NCBI RefSeq assembly: GCF_007830155.1
Contig: NZ_VLKY01000004.1
Coordinates: 62,001 to 126,000 of the forward strand
DNA from: Pseudomonas duriflava
GTDB lineage: Bacteria > Pseudomonadota > Gammaproteobacteria > Pseudomonadales > Pseudomonadaceae
Direction: 5' to 3'
DNA length: 64,000 nucleotides
Within the stretch, counting starts at the first letter, position 1. Each line of letters begins with the position of its first letter. The notes beneath the pieces are model-generated. The model did not search any database, had not been told where the DNA came from, and was given only the letters and a program-made list of their open reading frames with translations. This document shows positions 45,177-55,897 of this stretch, one piece after another. A program made the position numbers and the translations under genes.

Positions 45177-45279
45177 CCTTTCGTGATCGGTAATTGCTTC
45201 GGCGGCAGCCGTCCTATGACGCACCGGGTGGCGGAGCGTTTGTTATAAAGACAGGGCGGGACGGCCAGCGGAGGTTGCG

Positions 45280-46902
45280 GTGACACTTGTTTATACGATT
45301 CTGACCATGCTTTTGGTGGTCGGCGCAACGCGATTGAGCGCTCAGTTCGTTCCAGTGCCGCTGCCGCTTATTCAGGTCGGAGTTGGTGCACTGCTCGCCT
45401 GGCCTACATTGGGCTTGCACGTTGCCTTAGATCCTGAATTGTTCATGCTGCTATTCATTCCGCCGCTACTCTTCTCGGATGGCTGGCGGATGCCCAAGCG
45501 TGAACTCTGGAAACTGCGGGGGCCGATCCTTACGTTGGCGTTTGGGCTGGTGTTTATCACCGTGCTGGCGGTCGGTGCCTTCATTCATTGGATAATTCCG
45601 GAAATACCCTGGGCAGTAGCTTTTGCCCTGGCTGCAGTTCTTTCGCCTACGGATGCAGTGGCCGTGTCCGGTATCGCCCGTGGCCGATTGCCTAGGCGTC
45701 TGATGCATATCCTCCAGGGCGAAGCGCTGTTCAACGATGCATCGGGCCTTGTTACGTTCCGCTTCGCCGTTGCCGCTGCCATGACCGGCGTTTTCTCATT
45801 GGCAGATGCCAGCCTTTCCTTCCTGCTGGTTTCGGTCGGTGGATTGGCCATTGGCGCTGCCCTTAGTTGGCTGACCGGGCGTGTTCGCGGTTGGCTAGTG
45901 AGCCATGGCTGGACTGACCCGGCGCCGTATGTCGTCTTTATGGTCCTGTTGCCCTTCGCCGCCTATGTAGTCGCTGAGCATCTTGGGGCTTCCGGTATCC
46001 TTTCGGCAGTTGCTGCGGGCATCGTCCAGAGCCGTATCGACATGCTGCCGCGTCAATCACGTACGCGACTGCTCAACCATAGTGTTTGGGCCATGCTGGA
46101 GTTCACTTTTAACGGTTTAGTCTTCTTGCTGCTAGGGCTACAGCTGCCCTCCATTATCCAGGCCGTTCTGTCGTCTGATGCCTTGGCTGTTCAATCCTTT
46201 GGCATTTTGATGGGGCAGGTTGTTCTGATCTTTTTGGCGCTTGTAGGGCTACGCTATTTGATTATGAACGTGTACTGGCGGCTGTCGCGGCATGAAATCA
46301 TGGCTGATTTTCAGCGAACCGCCCTAATCGCCTCGCTGGGCGGTGTACGAGGCGCCGTTACTCTGGCGGGCGTGCTTTCACTGCCTATTGTTTTGGCCAA
46401 TGGCGAGCCTTTCCCACAGCGGGACGTGCTGATTTTTATTGCTGCCGGTGTGATTCTACTGTCCCTGATCACCGCCAGCATAAGTCTGCCACTGCTGTTG
46501 CGGGGTATTCACGTCAGTACGGATGCAGCCTACGAGCGTGAGCGGCGCGAGGTGCGCCGCAATACAGCTGAAGCCGCTTTACGTGCACTGGAAACTGAGG
46601 AAGTCGACGAGATAGACCCATTGCAGGCAGCGCTCCAGGCAGAAATCAGAACCCAACTCATGGCAGAGTTTCGAGAGCAGTTGGATATCTATGAGGACAC
46701 GGAAGAGGTGCAGGCGCGTGCCCTGGCCAGCCTCATGATCGAAGCGAACCTCAGGCTTGTGGCAATCCGCGCCCAGCGGCGAGAGTTATACCGCATGCGT
46801 TTGTCTGGAATCATCGACGATGAGATTGTCGCTGAAGTCTTGAGCGATCTGGACTTCAGCGAGGCGACATTGATGAGGAACACGCCAAATCCCTCATCCT
46901 GA
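45280..46902 (+). CDS. Na+/H+ antiporter, CPA1 (NhaP/YjcE) type
   Basis: Inner-membrane cation/proton antiporter, 540 residues. About 10-12 transmembrane helices from the N-terminus to about residue 410, with the ion-site sequence LAAVLSPTDAVAVSGI and GEALFNDASGLVTFR (Asp residues), then an acidic cytoplasmic tail of about 130 residues with coiled-coil character. GTG start at 45280 with GCGGAGG upstream. Maintains internal pH and Na+. Convergent with dapC. Confidence 0.9.
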   Translation: MTLVYTILTMLLVVGATRLSAQFVPVPLPLIQVGVGALLAWPTLGLHVALDPELFMLLFIPPLLFSDGWRMPKRELWKLRGPILTLAFGLVFITVLAVGAFIHWIIPEIPWAVAFALAAVLSPTDAVAVSGIARGRLPRRLMHILQGEALFNDASGLVTFRFAVAAAMTGVFSLADASLSFLLVSVGGLAIGAALSWLTGRVRGWLVSHGWTDPAPYVVFMVLLPFAAYVVAEHLGASGILSAVAAGIVQSRIDMLPRQSRTRLLNHSVWAMLEFTFNGLVFLLLGLQLPSIIQAVLSSDALAVQSFGILMGQVVLIFLALVGLRYLIMNVYWRLSRHEIMADFQRTALIASLGGVRGAVTLAGVLSLPIVLANGEPFPQRDVLIFIAAGVILLSLITASISLPLLLRGIHVSTDAAYERERREVRRNTAEAALRALETEEVDEIDPLQAALQAEIRTQLMAEFREQLDIYEDTEEVQARALASLMIEANLRLVAIRAQRRELYRMRLSGIIDDEIVAEVLSDLDFSEATLMRNTPNPSS

Positions 46903-46906
46903 CAGG

Positions 46907-48100
46907 TCAGCGTGTGCAAAAAGCCCGGATACGTTCTGCAGCTTCTACACATTCACTCAAGGGCGCGACCAGTGCCATACGGACGCGGTGGGCTCCAGGG
47001 TTGACGCCTGCCACTGTACGAGACAGGTAAGAACCGGGCACTACGGTTACATGCTCATGTGCATACAGCTCGCGCGTAAACGTTTCATCGTCTACCGGTG
47101 TTTTTGCCCAAAGATAAAACCCGCCATCGGGTCGCTCCACATCAAGAACATCGCCAAGAGTGTTTAGGACGGCATCGAACTTCTCTCGATACAAAACCCG
47201 GTTGGCGCGAACATGGGCCTCATCGTTCCAAGCCGCGATACTGGCGTGCTGCACATGAATTGGCATGGCACAGCCATGGTAGGTGCGGTAGAGCAGAAAG
47301 CGCTTGAGGATCTGCGCATCGCCCGCTACAAAACCCGAGCGCAGCCCAGGTAGGTTCGAGCGCTTGGACAGGCTGTGGAATACCACGCAGCGAGCAAAGT
47401 CCTTACGCCCTAGTTCAGCGCAGGCCGTAAGCAGACCAGCCGGTGGGTTCGCCTCATCAAAATACAGTTCGCTATAGCATTCATCCGCAGCAATCACGAA
47501 GTCATGCTGGTCTGCTAGAGCAATCAAGGTCTTCAGCGTTTTGAGGGGCAGCAGGGCACCAGTTGGATTGCCTGGCGAGCACAGGAACAACAACTGACAG
47601 CGCTCCCAGATTTCAGTCGGCACGGCATCGAAATCAGGATTGAAACCATGCTCGGGAAGGCAAGGTAAGTAATAAGGCTCGGCACCGGCCAGCAGCGTAG
47701 CGCCCTCATAGATCTGATAGAACGGGTTGGGGCTGACAACCAGCGCCTCAGGCTGACGATTCAAAACCGCTTGTGTAAAGGAGAACAGTGCCTCTCGTGT
47801 ACCTGTTACGGGAAGGGCATGCATAGTGGCATCCATCCAGCCGATAGGAACCCGGAAACGCCGCTCGCACCAGGCGGTGATCGCTTCGCGTAAGGCTGGC
47901 AGGCCTGCTGTGGTTGGATAAACTGCTAACTGGTCGAGATGGGCGGTCAGCGCTTCCGCGACGAAGGGCGGTGAAGGATGTTTCGGCTCTCCGATTGACA
48001 ATGCAATAGGTGTTTTATCGGCAGGCGGCTGGACACTACCCAGCAAGACGCGAAGCTTCTCGAACGGATAGGGCTGTAACAAATTCAATGCGTCATTCAT
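46907..48100 (-). CDS. dapC: N-succinyldiaminopimelate aminotransferase
   Basis: Fold type I PLP aminotransferase of the succinylase lysine pathway, 397 residues. Family features include SIGEPKHPSPPF, PNPFYQIYEG, the core LCSPGNPTGALLPL, ADECYSELYFDE and the PLP-lysine region HSLSKRSNLPGLRSGF. It starts 12 bp after the glnD stop, so it is the third gene of a map-glnD-dapC operon. Confidence 0.93.
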   Translation of the reverse strand: MNDALNLLQPYPFEKLRVLLGSVQPPADKTPIALSIGEPKHPSPPFVAEALTAHLDQLAVYPTTAGLPALREAITAWCERRFRVPIGWMDATMHALPVTGTREALFSFTQAVLNRQPEALVVSPNPFYQIYEGATLLAGAEPYYLPCLPEHGFNPDFDAVPTEIWERCQLLFLCSPGNPTGALLPLKTLKTLIALADQHDFVIAADECYSELYFDEANPPAGLLTACAELGRKDFARCVVFHSLSKRSNLPGLRSGFVAGDAQILKRFLLYRTYHGCAMPIHVQHASIAAWNDEAHVRANRVLYREKFDAVLNTLGDVLDVERPDGGFYLWAKTPVDDETFTRELYAHEHVTVVPGSYLSRTVAGVNPGAHRVRMALVAPLSECVEAAERIRAFCTR

Positions 48101-48112
48101 GAGGTGTCTCGT

Positions 48113-50812
48113 TCAAATACTGATGCGCAGGGGCGCTGTTTCAGCCCCGTTGGCTTCGCTAAGGTTTTTGATCAGAGCCTGCTGGACCTGCTCACACAGT
48201 TTAGGGTCAGACAACGGGTGGCCTTGCGCATCGGTCACATAGAAAACGTCTTCTACTCGCTCGCCCAAGGTTGCAATCTTGGCGTTTTGCACAGACAGGT
48301 CGAAGTCTAGGAAAATATGACCTACCCGCGCTAATAAACCTGGACGATCCGGCGCTGTCAGCTCAATCAGGCTGACGGCCCGTTGGGCATCCGTATAGAT
48401 ATTTACCTGCGGCGCAAAGGCAAAGTGCTTGAGCTGTCGTGTGACACGACGGTTGATAATGTTTGGATAGTCTTCCGGATTCTTCAGCGCCTGCACTAGG
48501 CCGGAGCGGATTTCCTGGATACGGGCTGGATGATTGCCGATAGAGCCGCCGTCGGCGTCGAGGACGATGTAGGTGTCGAGGGTGAACTGGCTGGTGGACG
48601 TAATGATGCGGGCATCCTGAATGCTCAGGTTCAGTTGGTCCATGGCTGCTACGGTCACAGCGAAGAAATCGTGCTGATCCTGTGCATAGATAAAGATTTG
48701 GGTGCCGCCTTCAAACTCGCGCTGCGTTGTTTCCTTGATCAGAATTAAAGGCTCGCCGTTGTTCGGGTGGCTTAGGATCGCCTCGGTATGCCAGGCCACA
48801 TCGCTGGAAGTATGTCGCAGGAAATAGTCATCACCTAACTGGTTCCATAGCTGTTCGGCATCGTCTTGGTCGATACCATTACGAACCAGCGTATCGATGG
48901 CGGACGCCTGAGTCTGACGAATTTGCTCTTCGCGCTCGACCGGATTCTCCAGGCCACGGCGCAAAGCCCGCTTCGCTTCGGTGTACAGCTGACGAAGCAG
49001 GCTGGCCCGCCAGGAGTTCCACAAGTTAGGGTTAGTGGCGTTGATATCAGCCACGGTTAGCGCGTACAAATAATCTAGGTGTACTTGATCGCCCATGGTC
49101 TGGGCAAAATCATGGATCACTAACGGGTCGGACAAATCCTTGCGCTGCGCGGTAGTAGACATTGCCAAGTGATGGCGGACCAGCCAGCAAATCAGCTGAG
49201 TATCCCATTCCGGTAGCTGATGACGACGGCAGAACGCTTCGGCGTCTACTGCGCCAAGCTCCGAGTGGTCGCCGCCGCGGCCTTTGCCAATGTCATGGTA
49301 GAGACCGGCGATATAGATCAGCTCGGGCTTGGGCAGCTTGTTCATCACCCGTGTCGCAAGCGGATACTTTTCAGTCATTTCTGGCCGGTTCAGCTTGCGC
49401 AAGTGCTTGATCAGATTGAGTGTGTGTGCATCGACAGTATAAATATGAAACAGGTCATGCTGCATTTGGCCGATAATCTGACCGAACTCAGGCAGATACA
49501 GGCCCAGAATACCGTAGCGGTTCATGCGTCGAAGGTTGCGATGAATGCCCTCCCGACTTTTAAACAGCTCGATAAACAGACTCGTATTGCGAATGTCGTG
49601 ACGGAATTCGTCATTGATCAAGTAGCGATGGTCGCGTAACAGACGAATCGTGCCGGCACATACCCCCTTGATTTCAGGATGCTGGGCCAGCAGAACGAAT
49701 ATTTCGATCAAGGCAAACGGGGTACGCTTGAAGACGTCTGAATGAGTCACCTCGATATAGCCGTCACGTAGTTGGAACCGGCTGTTAATCGGTTGGGCAG
49801 GCTCTTCGGTATCGCTGCGTAGAATCGCTTCCTTAAAGTGTTGCATTACCACGTCATTAAGTTGGGCGATATCCATCACTACGCGATAATACTTTTGCAT
49901 AAAGCGTTCGACGGCCAGCTTTGCATCGCTGTCTTCGTAGCCCAAAAGACCCGCAATGCGCCGCTGGTGATCGAATAGCAAACGATCCTCCGGGCGGCCT
50001 GCCAGCATGTGCAGGGCATAGCGCACTTTCCAAAGGAACTCCTGGCTCGAAGCGAGTAAGGCGCATTCGCTTTCAGTCAGAAAGCCTTGCCCGACCAGGG
50101 CGTGTAGGTTAAGCGTGCCGAAATGTCGCCGGGCTACCCAAAGCAGCGTTTGAATATCGCGCAGGCCACCCGGGGATCCCTTTACATTAGGTTCGAGGTT
50201 ATATTCCGTGTCGTTGTATTTGGCATGCCGTATGGTCTGCTCATCACGTTTGGCCAGAAAAAACTCCCGGCTCGGCCACATCTGCTGCACGCTGGTCACT
50301 TCAAGCATGCGCTGACGTAAACTCTCGGGGCCAGCAATCGTCCGGCATTCCATAAGATTAGTGATAACGGTCAGGTCGGCTCTGGCTTCCTCTGCACACT
50401 CCTGGACGGAGCGAACACTTTGCCCGACGGCAAGCCCTATATCCCATAGCAGAGTCAAGAACTCTTCAATAGGCTCCCGGTATGTTTCCTGATCTTCGTG
50501 GCCTAATAGAATCAGCAGGTCGATATCCGAATGGGGGTGCAACTCACCCCGGCCGTATCCACCCACCGCTAGGAGAGCAATTTCCGCTTCGCCCCAGGCA
50601 AGTCGCTGCCAAGCCTCGATCAGGATCTGATCGATAAACCAAGCCCGATCTTCAACCAGTCGCCGTGTGCTGCGGCCGGTAGAAAATCGTTCATCCAGTA
50701 CTTGGTTTGCCTTGCGGATTGCCTTTTTGAACGCTGCAATCGGGCTGTTTTTCAAGGCGAGCTCGGCCTGAAACTGCCCACGGTCGAACAATTCTGGATC
50801 TACCTGGGGCAT
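48113..50812 (-). CDS. glnD: [Protein-PII] uridylyltransferase / uridylyl-removing enzyme
   Basis: Sensor of glutamine that uridylylates and de-uridylylates PII. 899 residues, domains in order: nucleotidyltransferase ([18 protein letters not shown], with Asp96 and Asp98), a helical linker, HD phosphohydrolase ([18 protein letters not shown]), and two C-terminal ACT domains (about 705-790 and 815-890, with [19 protein letters not shown]). All appear complete. Stop is 12 bp before dapC; it starts 12 bp after map ends. Confidence 0.96.
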   Translation of the reverse strand: MPQVDPELFDRGQFQAELALKNSPIAAFKKAIRKANQVLDERFSTGRSTRRLVEDRAWFIDQILIEAWQRLAWGEAEIALLAVGGYGRGELHPHSDIDLLILLGHEDQETYREPIEEFLTLLWDIGLAVGQSVRSVQECAEEARADLTVITNLMECRTIAGPESLRQRMLEVTSVQQMWPSREFFLAKRDEQTIRHAKYNDTEYNLEPNVKGSPGGLRDIQTLLWVARRHFGTLNLHALVGQGFLTESECALLASSQEFLWKVRYALHMLAGRPEDRLLFDHQRRIAGLLGYEDSDAKLAVERFMQKYYRVVMDIAQLNDVVMQHFKEAILRSDTEEPAQPINSRFQLRDGYIEVTHSDVFKRTPFALIEIFVLLAQHPEIKGVCAGTIRLLRDHRYLINDEFRHDIRNTSLFIELFKSREGIHRNLRRMNRYGILGLYLPEFGQIIGQMQHDLFHIYTVDAHTLNLIKHLRKLNRPEMTEKYPLATRVMNKLPKPELIYIAGLYHDIGKGRGGDHSELGAVDAEAFCRRHQLPEWDTQLICWLVRHHLAMSTTAQRKDLSDPLVIHDFAQTMGDQVHLDYLYALTVADINATNPNLWNSWRASLLRQLYTEAKRALRRGLENPVEREEQIRQTQASAIDTLVRNGIDQDDAEQLWNQLGDDYFLRHTSSDVAWHTEAILSHPNNGEPLILIKETTQREFEGGTQIFIYAQDQHDFFAVTVAAMDQLNLSIQDARIITSTSQFTLDTYIVLDADGGSIGNHPARIQEIRSGLVQALKNPEDYPNIINRRVTRQLKHFAFAPQVNIYTDAQRAVSLIELTAPDRPGLLARVGHIFLDFDLSVQNAKIATLGERVEDVFYVTDAQGHPLSDPKLCEQVQQALIKNLSEANGAETAPLRISI

Positions 50813-50824
50813 GCCAATGTTACC

Positions 50825-51607
50825 TCATGCAGGAGTGCGTGAAATGGTTTCGTCTTTACGCAGGGTAAGAATCTCGTAGCCATCCGCTGTCACCAGGACG
50901 GTATGCTCCCACTGTGCCGACAGCTTGCGGTCCTTGGTGATAGCGGTCCAGCCATCGCCCAGCAGACGCGTTTCGGGACGACCTTGGTTGATCATGGGCT
51001 CAATGGTAAAAATCATGCCCTCCTTGAGCTCCAGCCCTGTGCCAGCGCGCCCGTAATGGACCACTTGTGGCTCCTCGTGGAAACCCTTGCCGATTCCATG
51101 GCCACAGTATTCGCGTACTACCGAGTATCCCTGCTTTTCGGCGTGTTTCTGGATAATTTCTCCGATATCGCCCAAGTGGGCACCGGGTCGCACGACAGAG
51201 ATGCCCTTATATAGGCACTCTTGTGTTACCCCGCATAGCCGCTTCGCCCATTCAGCCACTTCGCCTACGCAGTACATTTTGCTGGTATCGCCGTGGTAGC
51301 CATCCTTGATGACTGTAATGTCTACATTAAGAATGTCGCCGGATTTAAGAGGCTTGTCATTTGGAATGCCGTGGCAAACTACATGATTCAAGGAGGTACA
51401 AATAGATTTGGGGTAGCCCTTGTAGTTAAGTGGCGCAGGAGTAGCCTGCTGAACGTTGACAATATAATCGTGGCACAGCTGGTTCAGCTTTTCGGTTGTT
51501 ACACCGGGCTTAACGTGCTCATCGAGCATTTCCAGCACCTCGGCAGCCAGTTGGCCGGCGATGCGCATTTTTTCAATATCTTCCGGGGTTTTGATGGTAA
51601 CAGTCAT
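50825..51607 (-). CDS. map: Methionine aminopeptidase, type I
   Basis: Removes initiator methionine from nascent proteins. 260 residues; metal ligands are seen in LNVDITVIKDGYHGDTSKMY (two Asp), GHGIGKGFHEEPQV (His), TIEPMIN and WTAI.. SAQWEHTVLV (Glu residues). It is divergent from rpsB across a 276-bp gap, the usual Pseudomonas order. Confidence 0.95.
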   Translation of the reverse strand: MTVTIKTPEDIEKMRIAGQLAAEVLEMLDEHVKPGVTTEKLNQLCHDYIVNVQQATPAPLNYKGYPKSICTSLNHVVCHGIPNDKPLKSGDILNVDITVIKDGYHGDTSKMYCVGEVAEWAKRLCGVTQECLYKGISVVRPGAHLGDIGEIIQKHAEKQGYSVVREYCGHGIGKGFHEEPQVVHYGRAGTGLELKEGMIFTIEPMINQGRPETRLLGDGWTAITKDRKLSAQWEHTVLVTADGYEILTLRKDETISRTPA

Positions 51608-51744
51608 TAGAATCTCTGAAGCTGTCTAGCAGCCTACACTGAAAGGCAAAAGGAAAACGGTTTGAGCAGATTCTAACAAACCTGATCAGGCTCTCCATCC
51701 TTATCACCTGCTCTATGATGGTTTAATCCTTTGCGCTTCTGTGG

Positions 51745-51750
51745 TATAAA
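51745..51750 (+). promoter_or_regulatory. Probable promoter -10 of rpsB
   Basis: TATAAA (51745-51750) lies 134 bp before the rpsB ATG, with only a weak -35 (TTTAAT, 51722-51727, spacer 17). GC-rich discriminator GCGCGGCGC follows, which is typical for stringently controlled ribosomal promoters. Confidence 0.5.
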
Positions 51751-51756
51751 GCGCGG

Positions 51757-51883
51757 CGCTTTTGCGGTATAGCCCAAAAGCACCTTAACCCCACACACGT
51801 ATCGGCACGATGGCCTGGGTGCTCCGAGAGGAGTTGGTCATTGGGATGCGTGGAGGCCCAACCCGACTTAATGAGGAAACACA
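51757..51883 (+). ncRNA. rpsB 5' leader (S2 autoregulatory mRNA element)
   Basis: The 127-nt leader contains the block GGGATGCGTGGAGGC (51843-51857), which matches what I recall of the conserved S2-binding leader of gammaproteobacterial rpsB mRNAs, where S2 represses its own operon. The ribosome site ATGAGGAAAC follows directly. Assignment is by recalled sequence similarity; I did not fold the leader. Confidence 0.6.
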
Positions 51884-52624
51884 ATGTCTCAAGTCACTAT
51901 GCGCGACATGCTGAAGGCCGGTGTGCACTTCGGCCACCAGACCCGTTACTGGAACCCGAAGATGAACAAGTTCATTTTCGGCGCGCGTAACAAGATCCAT
52001 ATTATCAACCTCGAAAAGACCCTGCCCATGTTCAACGAAGCTCAGGCTTTCGTTGAGCGTCTGGCTTCCGGCAAGAACAAGATCCTGTTCGTAGGTACCA
52101 AGCGTTCCGCGGGCAAAATCGTTCGTGAAGAAGCTAGCCGTTGCGGCATGCCTTTCGTGGATCACCGCTGGCTGGGCGGTATGCTGACGAACTATAAGAC
52201 GATTCGTCAGTCCATCAAGCGTCTGCGTGAGCTTGAAATTCAGGCCGAAGACGGTACTTTCGCCAAGCTGACCAAGAAAGAAGCGCTGATGCGTTCGCGC
52301 GATCTGGAAAAGCTGGAGCGTAGCCTGGGTGGTATCAAGGATATGGGCGGCCTGCCAGACGCTCTGTTCGTAGTTGACGTCGACCACGAGCGTATCGCCA
52401 TTACCGAAGCTAACAAGCTGGGTATCCCGGTTATCGGTGTTGTCGATACCAATAGCAGCCCGGAAGGTGTGGACTACATCATTCCTGGTAACGACGATGC
52501 TTTCCGCGCTGTCCAACTGTACCTGAGTGCTATGGCGGACGCTGTTCTGCGTGGCAAGCAAAATGCAGGCGCTGGCGGTGAAGAGTTCGTTGAAGCAGCT
52601 GCAAGCGAAGCGGCTGAAGGCTGA
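51884..52624 (+). CDS. rpsB: 30S ribosomal protein S2
   Basis: Small-subunit ribosomal protein S2, 246 residues. N-terminal [25 protein letters not shown] (read in parts), then the signature [12 protein letters not shown] and the Zn-independent helical insertion, C-terminal Ala/Glu-rich tail. Strong codon bias. Followed by a terminator/attenuator and tsf. Confidence 0.98.
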   Translation: MSQVTMRDMLKAGVHFGHQTRYWNPKMNKFIFGARNKIHIINLEKTLPMFNEAQAFVERLASGKNKILFVGTKRSAGKIVREEASRCGMPFVDHRWLGGMLTNYKTIRQSIKRLRELEIQAEDGTFAKLTKKEALMRSRDLEKLERSLGGIKDMGGLPDALFVVDVDHERIAITEANKLGIPVIGVVDTNSSPEGVDYIIPGNDDAFRAVQLYLSAMADAVLRGKQNAGAGGEEFVEAAASEAAEG

Positions 52625-52667
52625 GTGATCCCCGCCGAGGCGGGCCCGATCATTCGGTAAGCAGGAA

Positions 52668-52687
52668 GGGGGCTAGGCCCCCTTTTT
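52668..52687 (+). terminator. Intrinsic terminator/attenuator between rpsB and tsf
   Basis: Stem GGGGGC (52668-52673) / GCCCCC (52677-52682) with a 3-nt loop and then TTTTT. It probably lets only part of the transcripts continue into tsf, as in other bacteria with rpsB-tsf operons. Confidence 0.8.
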
Positions 52688-52749
52688 GCCACTTAGAGAA
52701 TGATTGCCTTCGGGCATTGGTTTAGACACTGATTCAAGAGGATTCGAGC

Positions 52750-53619
52750 ATGGCAGAGATTACTGCGGCCCTGGTCAAAGAACTGCGCGAGCGTACCGGT
52801 CTGGGCATGATGGATTGCAAGAAAGCCCTGACGGCCGCCGGTGGTGATATTGAGAAGGCTATCGACGACATGCGCGCCGCTGGTGCGATCAAGGCTGCTA
52901 AGAAGTCTGGCAACATTGCCGCTGAAGGTGCCATCGCTGTCAAGGTGTCCGATGATAACAAGGCTGCCCTAATCATCGAGGTAAACTCCCAGACCGATTT
53001 CCTGGCTCTGCAGGACGACTTCAAGGCCTTTGTGGCTGATAGCCTGGACAAGGCTTTTGCCCAAAAGTTGACTGATGCCGCTCCGTTGATCGAGGCTCAG
53101 GAAGAAGCGCGTCTGGCGCTGGTTTCGAAGACAGGCGAGAACGTTAATATTCGTCGTCTTGCCCGTGTAGAGGGTGATGTAGTTGGCGCTTACCTGCACG
53201 GCCATCGCATCGGTGTTCTTGTTGTGCTGAATGGCGGTACTCCAGAGCTGGCCAAGGATATCGCTATGCACGTCGCTGCGAGCAATCCTCAGTTCCTGAA
53301 TCCTTCTCAGGTTTCTGAAGAGGCTGTTGCTAAGGAGAAAGAAATCTTCCTGGCGCTGAATGCTGACAAGATCGCAGGTAAGCCGGAAAATATTGTTGAG
53401 AATATGGTCAAAGGCCGTATCAACAAGTTCTTGGCTGAGGCAAGCCTGGTTGAGCAGCCTTTTGTTAAGGATCCGGAAGTTAAGGTCGGCGAGCTGGCCA
53501 AGAAAGCCGGTGCCGAAGTGGTGTCCTTTGTTCGCTATGAAGTGGGCGAGGGTATCGAGAAAGTCGAAGTGGATTTTGCTGCTGAGGTCGCTGCACAGGT
53601 TGCAGCCAGCAAGCAGTAA
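52750..53619 (+). CDS. tsf: Elongation factor Ts
   Basis: Nucleotide exchange factor for EF-Tu. 289 residues; N-terminal UBA-like domain ([20 protein letters not shown]), the core motif [20 protein letters not shown], the TDF motif (SQTDFLALQ) and the coiled-coil and C-terminal modules. ATG 52750 has AAGAGG upstream. Confidence 0.98.
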   Translation: MAEITAALVKELRERTGLGMMDCKKALTAAGGDIEKAIDDMRAAGAIKAAKKSGNIAAEGAIAVKVSDDNKAALIIEVNSQTDFLALQDDFKAFVADSLDKAFAQKLTDAAPLIEAQEEARLALVSKTGENVNIRRLARVEGDVVGAYLHGHRIGVLVVLNGGTPELAKDIAMHVAASNPQFLNPSQVSEEAVAKEKEIFLALNADKIAGKPENIVENMVKGRINKFLAEASLVEQPFVKDPEVKVGELAKKAGAEVVSFVRYEVGEGIEKVEVDFAAEVAAQVAASKQ

Positions 53620-53634
53620 ATTCGTGTAGTGCTG

Positions 53635-53670
53635 AAAAGAGGCTGCCCGCGCACGCGTGCGGCCTCTTTT
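53635..53670 (+). terminator. Intrinsic terminator after tsf
   Basis: AAAAGAGGC (53635-53643) pairs with GCCTCTTTT (53662-53670); the loop also contains a palindromic GCACGCGTGC. The T-tract completes the right arm (TTTTTT). Starts 15 bp after the tsf stop. Confidence 0.85.
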
Positions 53671-53828
53671 TTCGCATGCAGGATTCGTCCGCTTAATGAA
53701 TGATGGGTTAAGGAATGTTTTTTATTGAGCATTTATTCCGGTATTTGCTCAGTTGCGCTGACGACATGCTCAAGTAATGGGAAAATAGTCGCGTTTTATT
53801 TTTTAAAAATCGTCGCAGGAGAGACTGA

Positions 53829-54572
53829 ATGGCTCAGCAGATGAGTGGTCGCCAACCTCGTTATAAACGTATTCTGCTTAAACTCAGCGGCGAAGCCTTG
53901 ATGGGGTCCGAAGATTTTGGCATTGATCCAAAGGTATTGGATCGCATGTCCTTGGAGATCGGGCAGCTCGTAGGTATCGGCGTACAGGTAGGGCTGGTTA
54001 TTGGTGGAGGCAATCTTTTCCGCGGAGCCGCCTTATCGGCTGTGGGTATGGATCGTGTGACTGGTGATCATATGGGCATGCTCGCTACGGTCATGAATGC
54101 TTTGGCCATGCGTGACGCACTTGAGCGTTCCAATATTCCGGCTACGGTCATGTCAGCCATTTCTATGGTGGGTGTGACGGATCAGTATGATCGTCGTAAG
54201 GCCATGCGGCAGTTGCAAAATGGCGAAGTAGTGATTTTTTCAGCAGGTACTGGTAATCCCTTCTTTACAACAGACTCTGCCGCCTGTTTGCGTGCTATTG
54301 AAGTCGACGCAGATTTAGTGTTGAAGGCAACAAAAGTTGATGGGGTGTACACTGCTGACCCCTTCAGAGATCCGAATGCGGAGAAATTCGAGCGTTTAAC
54401 TTATGATGAAGTACTGGATCGTAAGTTGGGCGTGATGGATCTGACAGCGATTTGTCTCTGCCGCGATCATAAAATGCCGCTTCGGGTATTCAATATGAAC
54501 AAATCAGGCGCTTTGCTGAACATCGTCGTAGGTGGTGCTGAAGGAACTTTGATCGAAGAGGGCATAGCATGA
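53829..54572 (+). CDS. pyrH: Uridylate kinase
   Basis: Phosphorylates UMP to UDP; hexameric amino-acid-kinase-fold enzyme. 247 residues; [34 protein letters not shown] and the loop [13 protein letters not shown] are the family landmarks. ATG 53829 with GCAGGAGAG upstream. Overlaps frr by 4 bp (ATGA). Confidence 0.96.
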   Translation: MAQQMSGRQPRYKRILLKLSGEALMGSEDFGIDPKVLDRMSLEIGQLVGIGVQVGLVIGGGNLFRGAALSAVGMDRVTGDHMGMLATVMNALAMRDALERSNIPATVMSAISMVGVTDQYDRRKAMRQLQNGEVVIFSAGTGNPFFTTDSAACLRAIEVDADLVLKATKVDGVYTADPFRDPNAEKFERLTYDEVLDRKLGVMDLTAICLCRDHKMPLRVFNMNKSGALLNIVVGGAEGTLIEEGIA

Positions 54573-55126
54573 TCAATGAAATCAAGAAAGAAGCTCAGGC
54601 TAGAATGACCAAGACGCTTGAGGCGCTTGGGCATGCGTTTGCTAAAATCCGAACTGGTCGTGCCCATCCCAGTATTCTCGATGGCGTGATGGTCTCTTAT
54701 TACGGTAGTGATACGCCTTTGCGCCAAGTCGCCAATGTCACGGTTGAAGACTCTCGTACGCTGGCACTGACTGTATTCGATAAGAGCATGATTCAGGCTG
54801 TTGAGAAAGCCATCATGACATCAGATCTGGGGCTGAATCCAGCTACTGCCGGTACTACTATCCGTGTGCCAATGCCTGCACTAACTGAGGAAACCCGTAA
54901 GGGGTTTACCAAACAGGCGCGTCAGGAGGCCGAGCAGGCTCGTGTTTCTGTGCGTAATATTCGCCGGGATGCGCTTGCTCAACTTAAAGATCTTCTTAAA
55001 GAAAAGGAGATCAGTGAGGATGAAGAGCGTCGTGCTCAGGATGAGATCCAGAAGCTGACTGATAAGTATGTCGCCGAGGTCGATAAGGCTTTGGAGGCTA
55101 AGGAAACCGATTTGATGGCCGTTTAA
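54569..55126 (+). CDS. frr: Ribosome recycling factor
   Basis: Splits post-termination ribosomes together with EF-G. 185 residues; KTRTG-like motif [24 protein letters not shown]-like [13 protein letters not shown], and the helical C-terminus. Translationally coupled to pyrH; uppS follows after 15 bp. Confidence 0.97.
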   Translation: MINEIKKEAQARMTKTLEALGHAFAKIRTGRAHPSILDGVMVSYYGSDTPLRQVANVTVEDSRTLALTVFDKSMIQAVEKAIMTSDLGLNPATAGTTIRVPMPALTEETRKGFTKQARQEAEQARVSVRNIRRDALAQLKDLLKEKEISEDEERRAQDEIQKLTDKYVAEVDKALEAKETDLMAV

Positions 55127-55141
55127 CGGCAGGGATGCGAG

Positions 55142-55897
55142 ATGGGCAATCACGAGCCTGGTTCTGTGGTACCACGTCATGTAGCCATTATCATGGATGG
55201 TAACAACCGCTGGGCACGCCGGCGGTTACTGCCTGGAGTGGCAGGGCATAGAGCAGGCGTAGAAGCGGTGCGTGCGGCCATTGAGGTATGTGCGGACGCT
55301 GGCGTTGAGGTGCTCACTCTGTTCGCTTTTTCCAGTGAAAACTGGCGGCGCCCCTCTGACGAGGTCGGAGCCTTGATGGAGCTTTTTCTGTCAGCCTTGC
55401 GTCGCGAAGCGCGCAAGCTTGACCAGAATGGAATCCGTCTTCGGATTATCGGAGATCGGACGCGTTTTCATCCTGAGCTTCAGCGGGAGATGGAAAGAGC
55501 GGAAGCACTAACCACGGGGCATACGCGGTTAGTGCTACAAATCGCAGCCAATTATGGCGGTCAATGGGATATTACCCAGGCCGCTCAGCGGCTGGCTCAA
55601 TCTGTGCAGCAGGGTGAACTTGAGCCGGAGCGAATTACACCTGAGTTGCTGCAGAATTGCCTTTCCACGGCAGGTATGCCCTTGCCTGACTTGTGTATTC
55701 GTACAGGTGGTGAACGAAGGATCAGTAATTTCCTGTTGTGGCAACTGGCCTATGCGGAACTGTATTTTTCTGATCTTTTCTGGCCTGACTTCAAGCATGA
55801 GGCCATGCGAAAGGCCTTGGAGGATTTTGCAACGCGTCAGCGCCGATTTGGCAAGACCAGCGAGCAGATCGAGGCTGAAGTGAGAGCGTCATGCTGA
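55142..55897 (+). CDS. uppS: Undecaprenyl diphosphate synthase
   Basis: Cis-prenyltransferase that makes the lipid carrier for peptidoglycan and O-antigen. 251 residues; catalytic Asp19 in IIMDGNNRWARRR, then GHRAGVEAVR, FAFSSENWRRP and the basic tail motif PDLCIRTGGERRISNFLLWQ. Overlaps the cdsA start by 7 bp. Confidence 0.96.
   Translation: MGNHEPGSVVPRHVAIIMDGNNRWARRRLLPGVAGHRAGVEAVRAAIEVCADAGVEVLTLFAFSSENWRRPSDEVGALMELFLSALRREARKLDQNGIRLRIIGDRTRFHPELQREMERAEALTTGHTRLVLQIAANYGGQWDITQAAQRLAQSVQQGELEPERITPELLQNCLSTAGMPLPDLCIRTGGERRISNFLLWQLAYAELYFSDLFWPDFKHEAMRKALEDFATRQRRFGKTSEQIEAEVRASC

Noticed and set aside
51785-52561. Minus-strand frame opposite rpsB and its leader
   Set aside because: Overlaps a certain ribosomal protein gene with extreme codon bias; no family resemblance.
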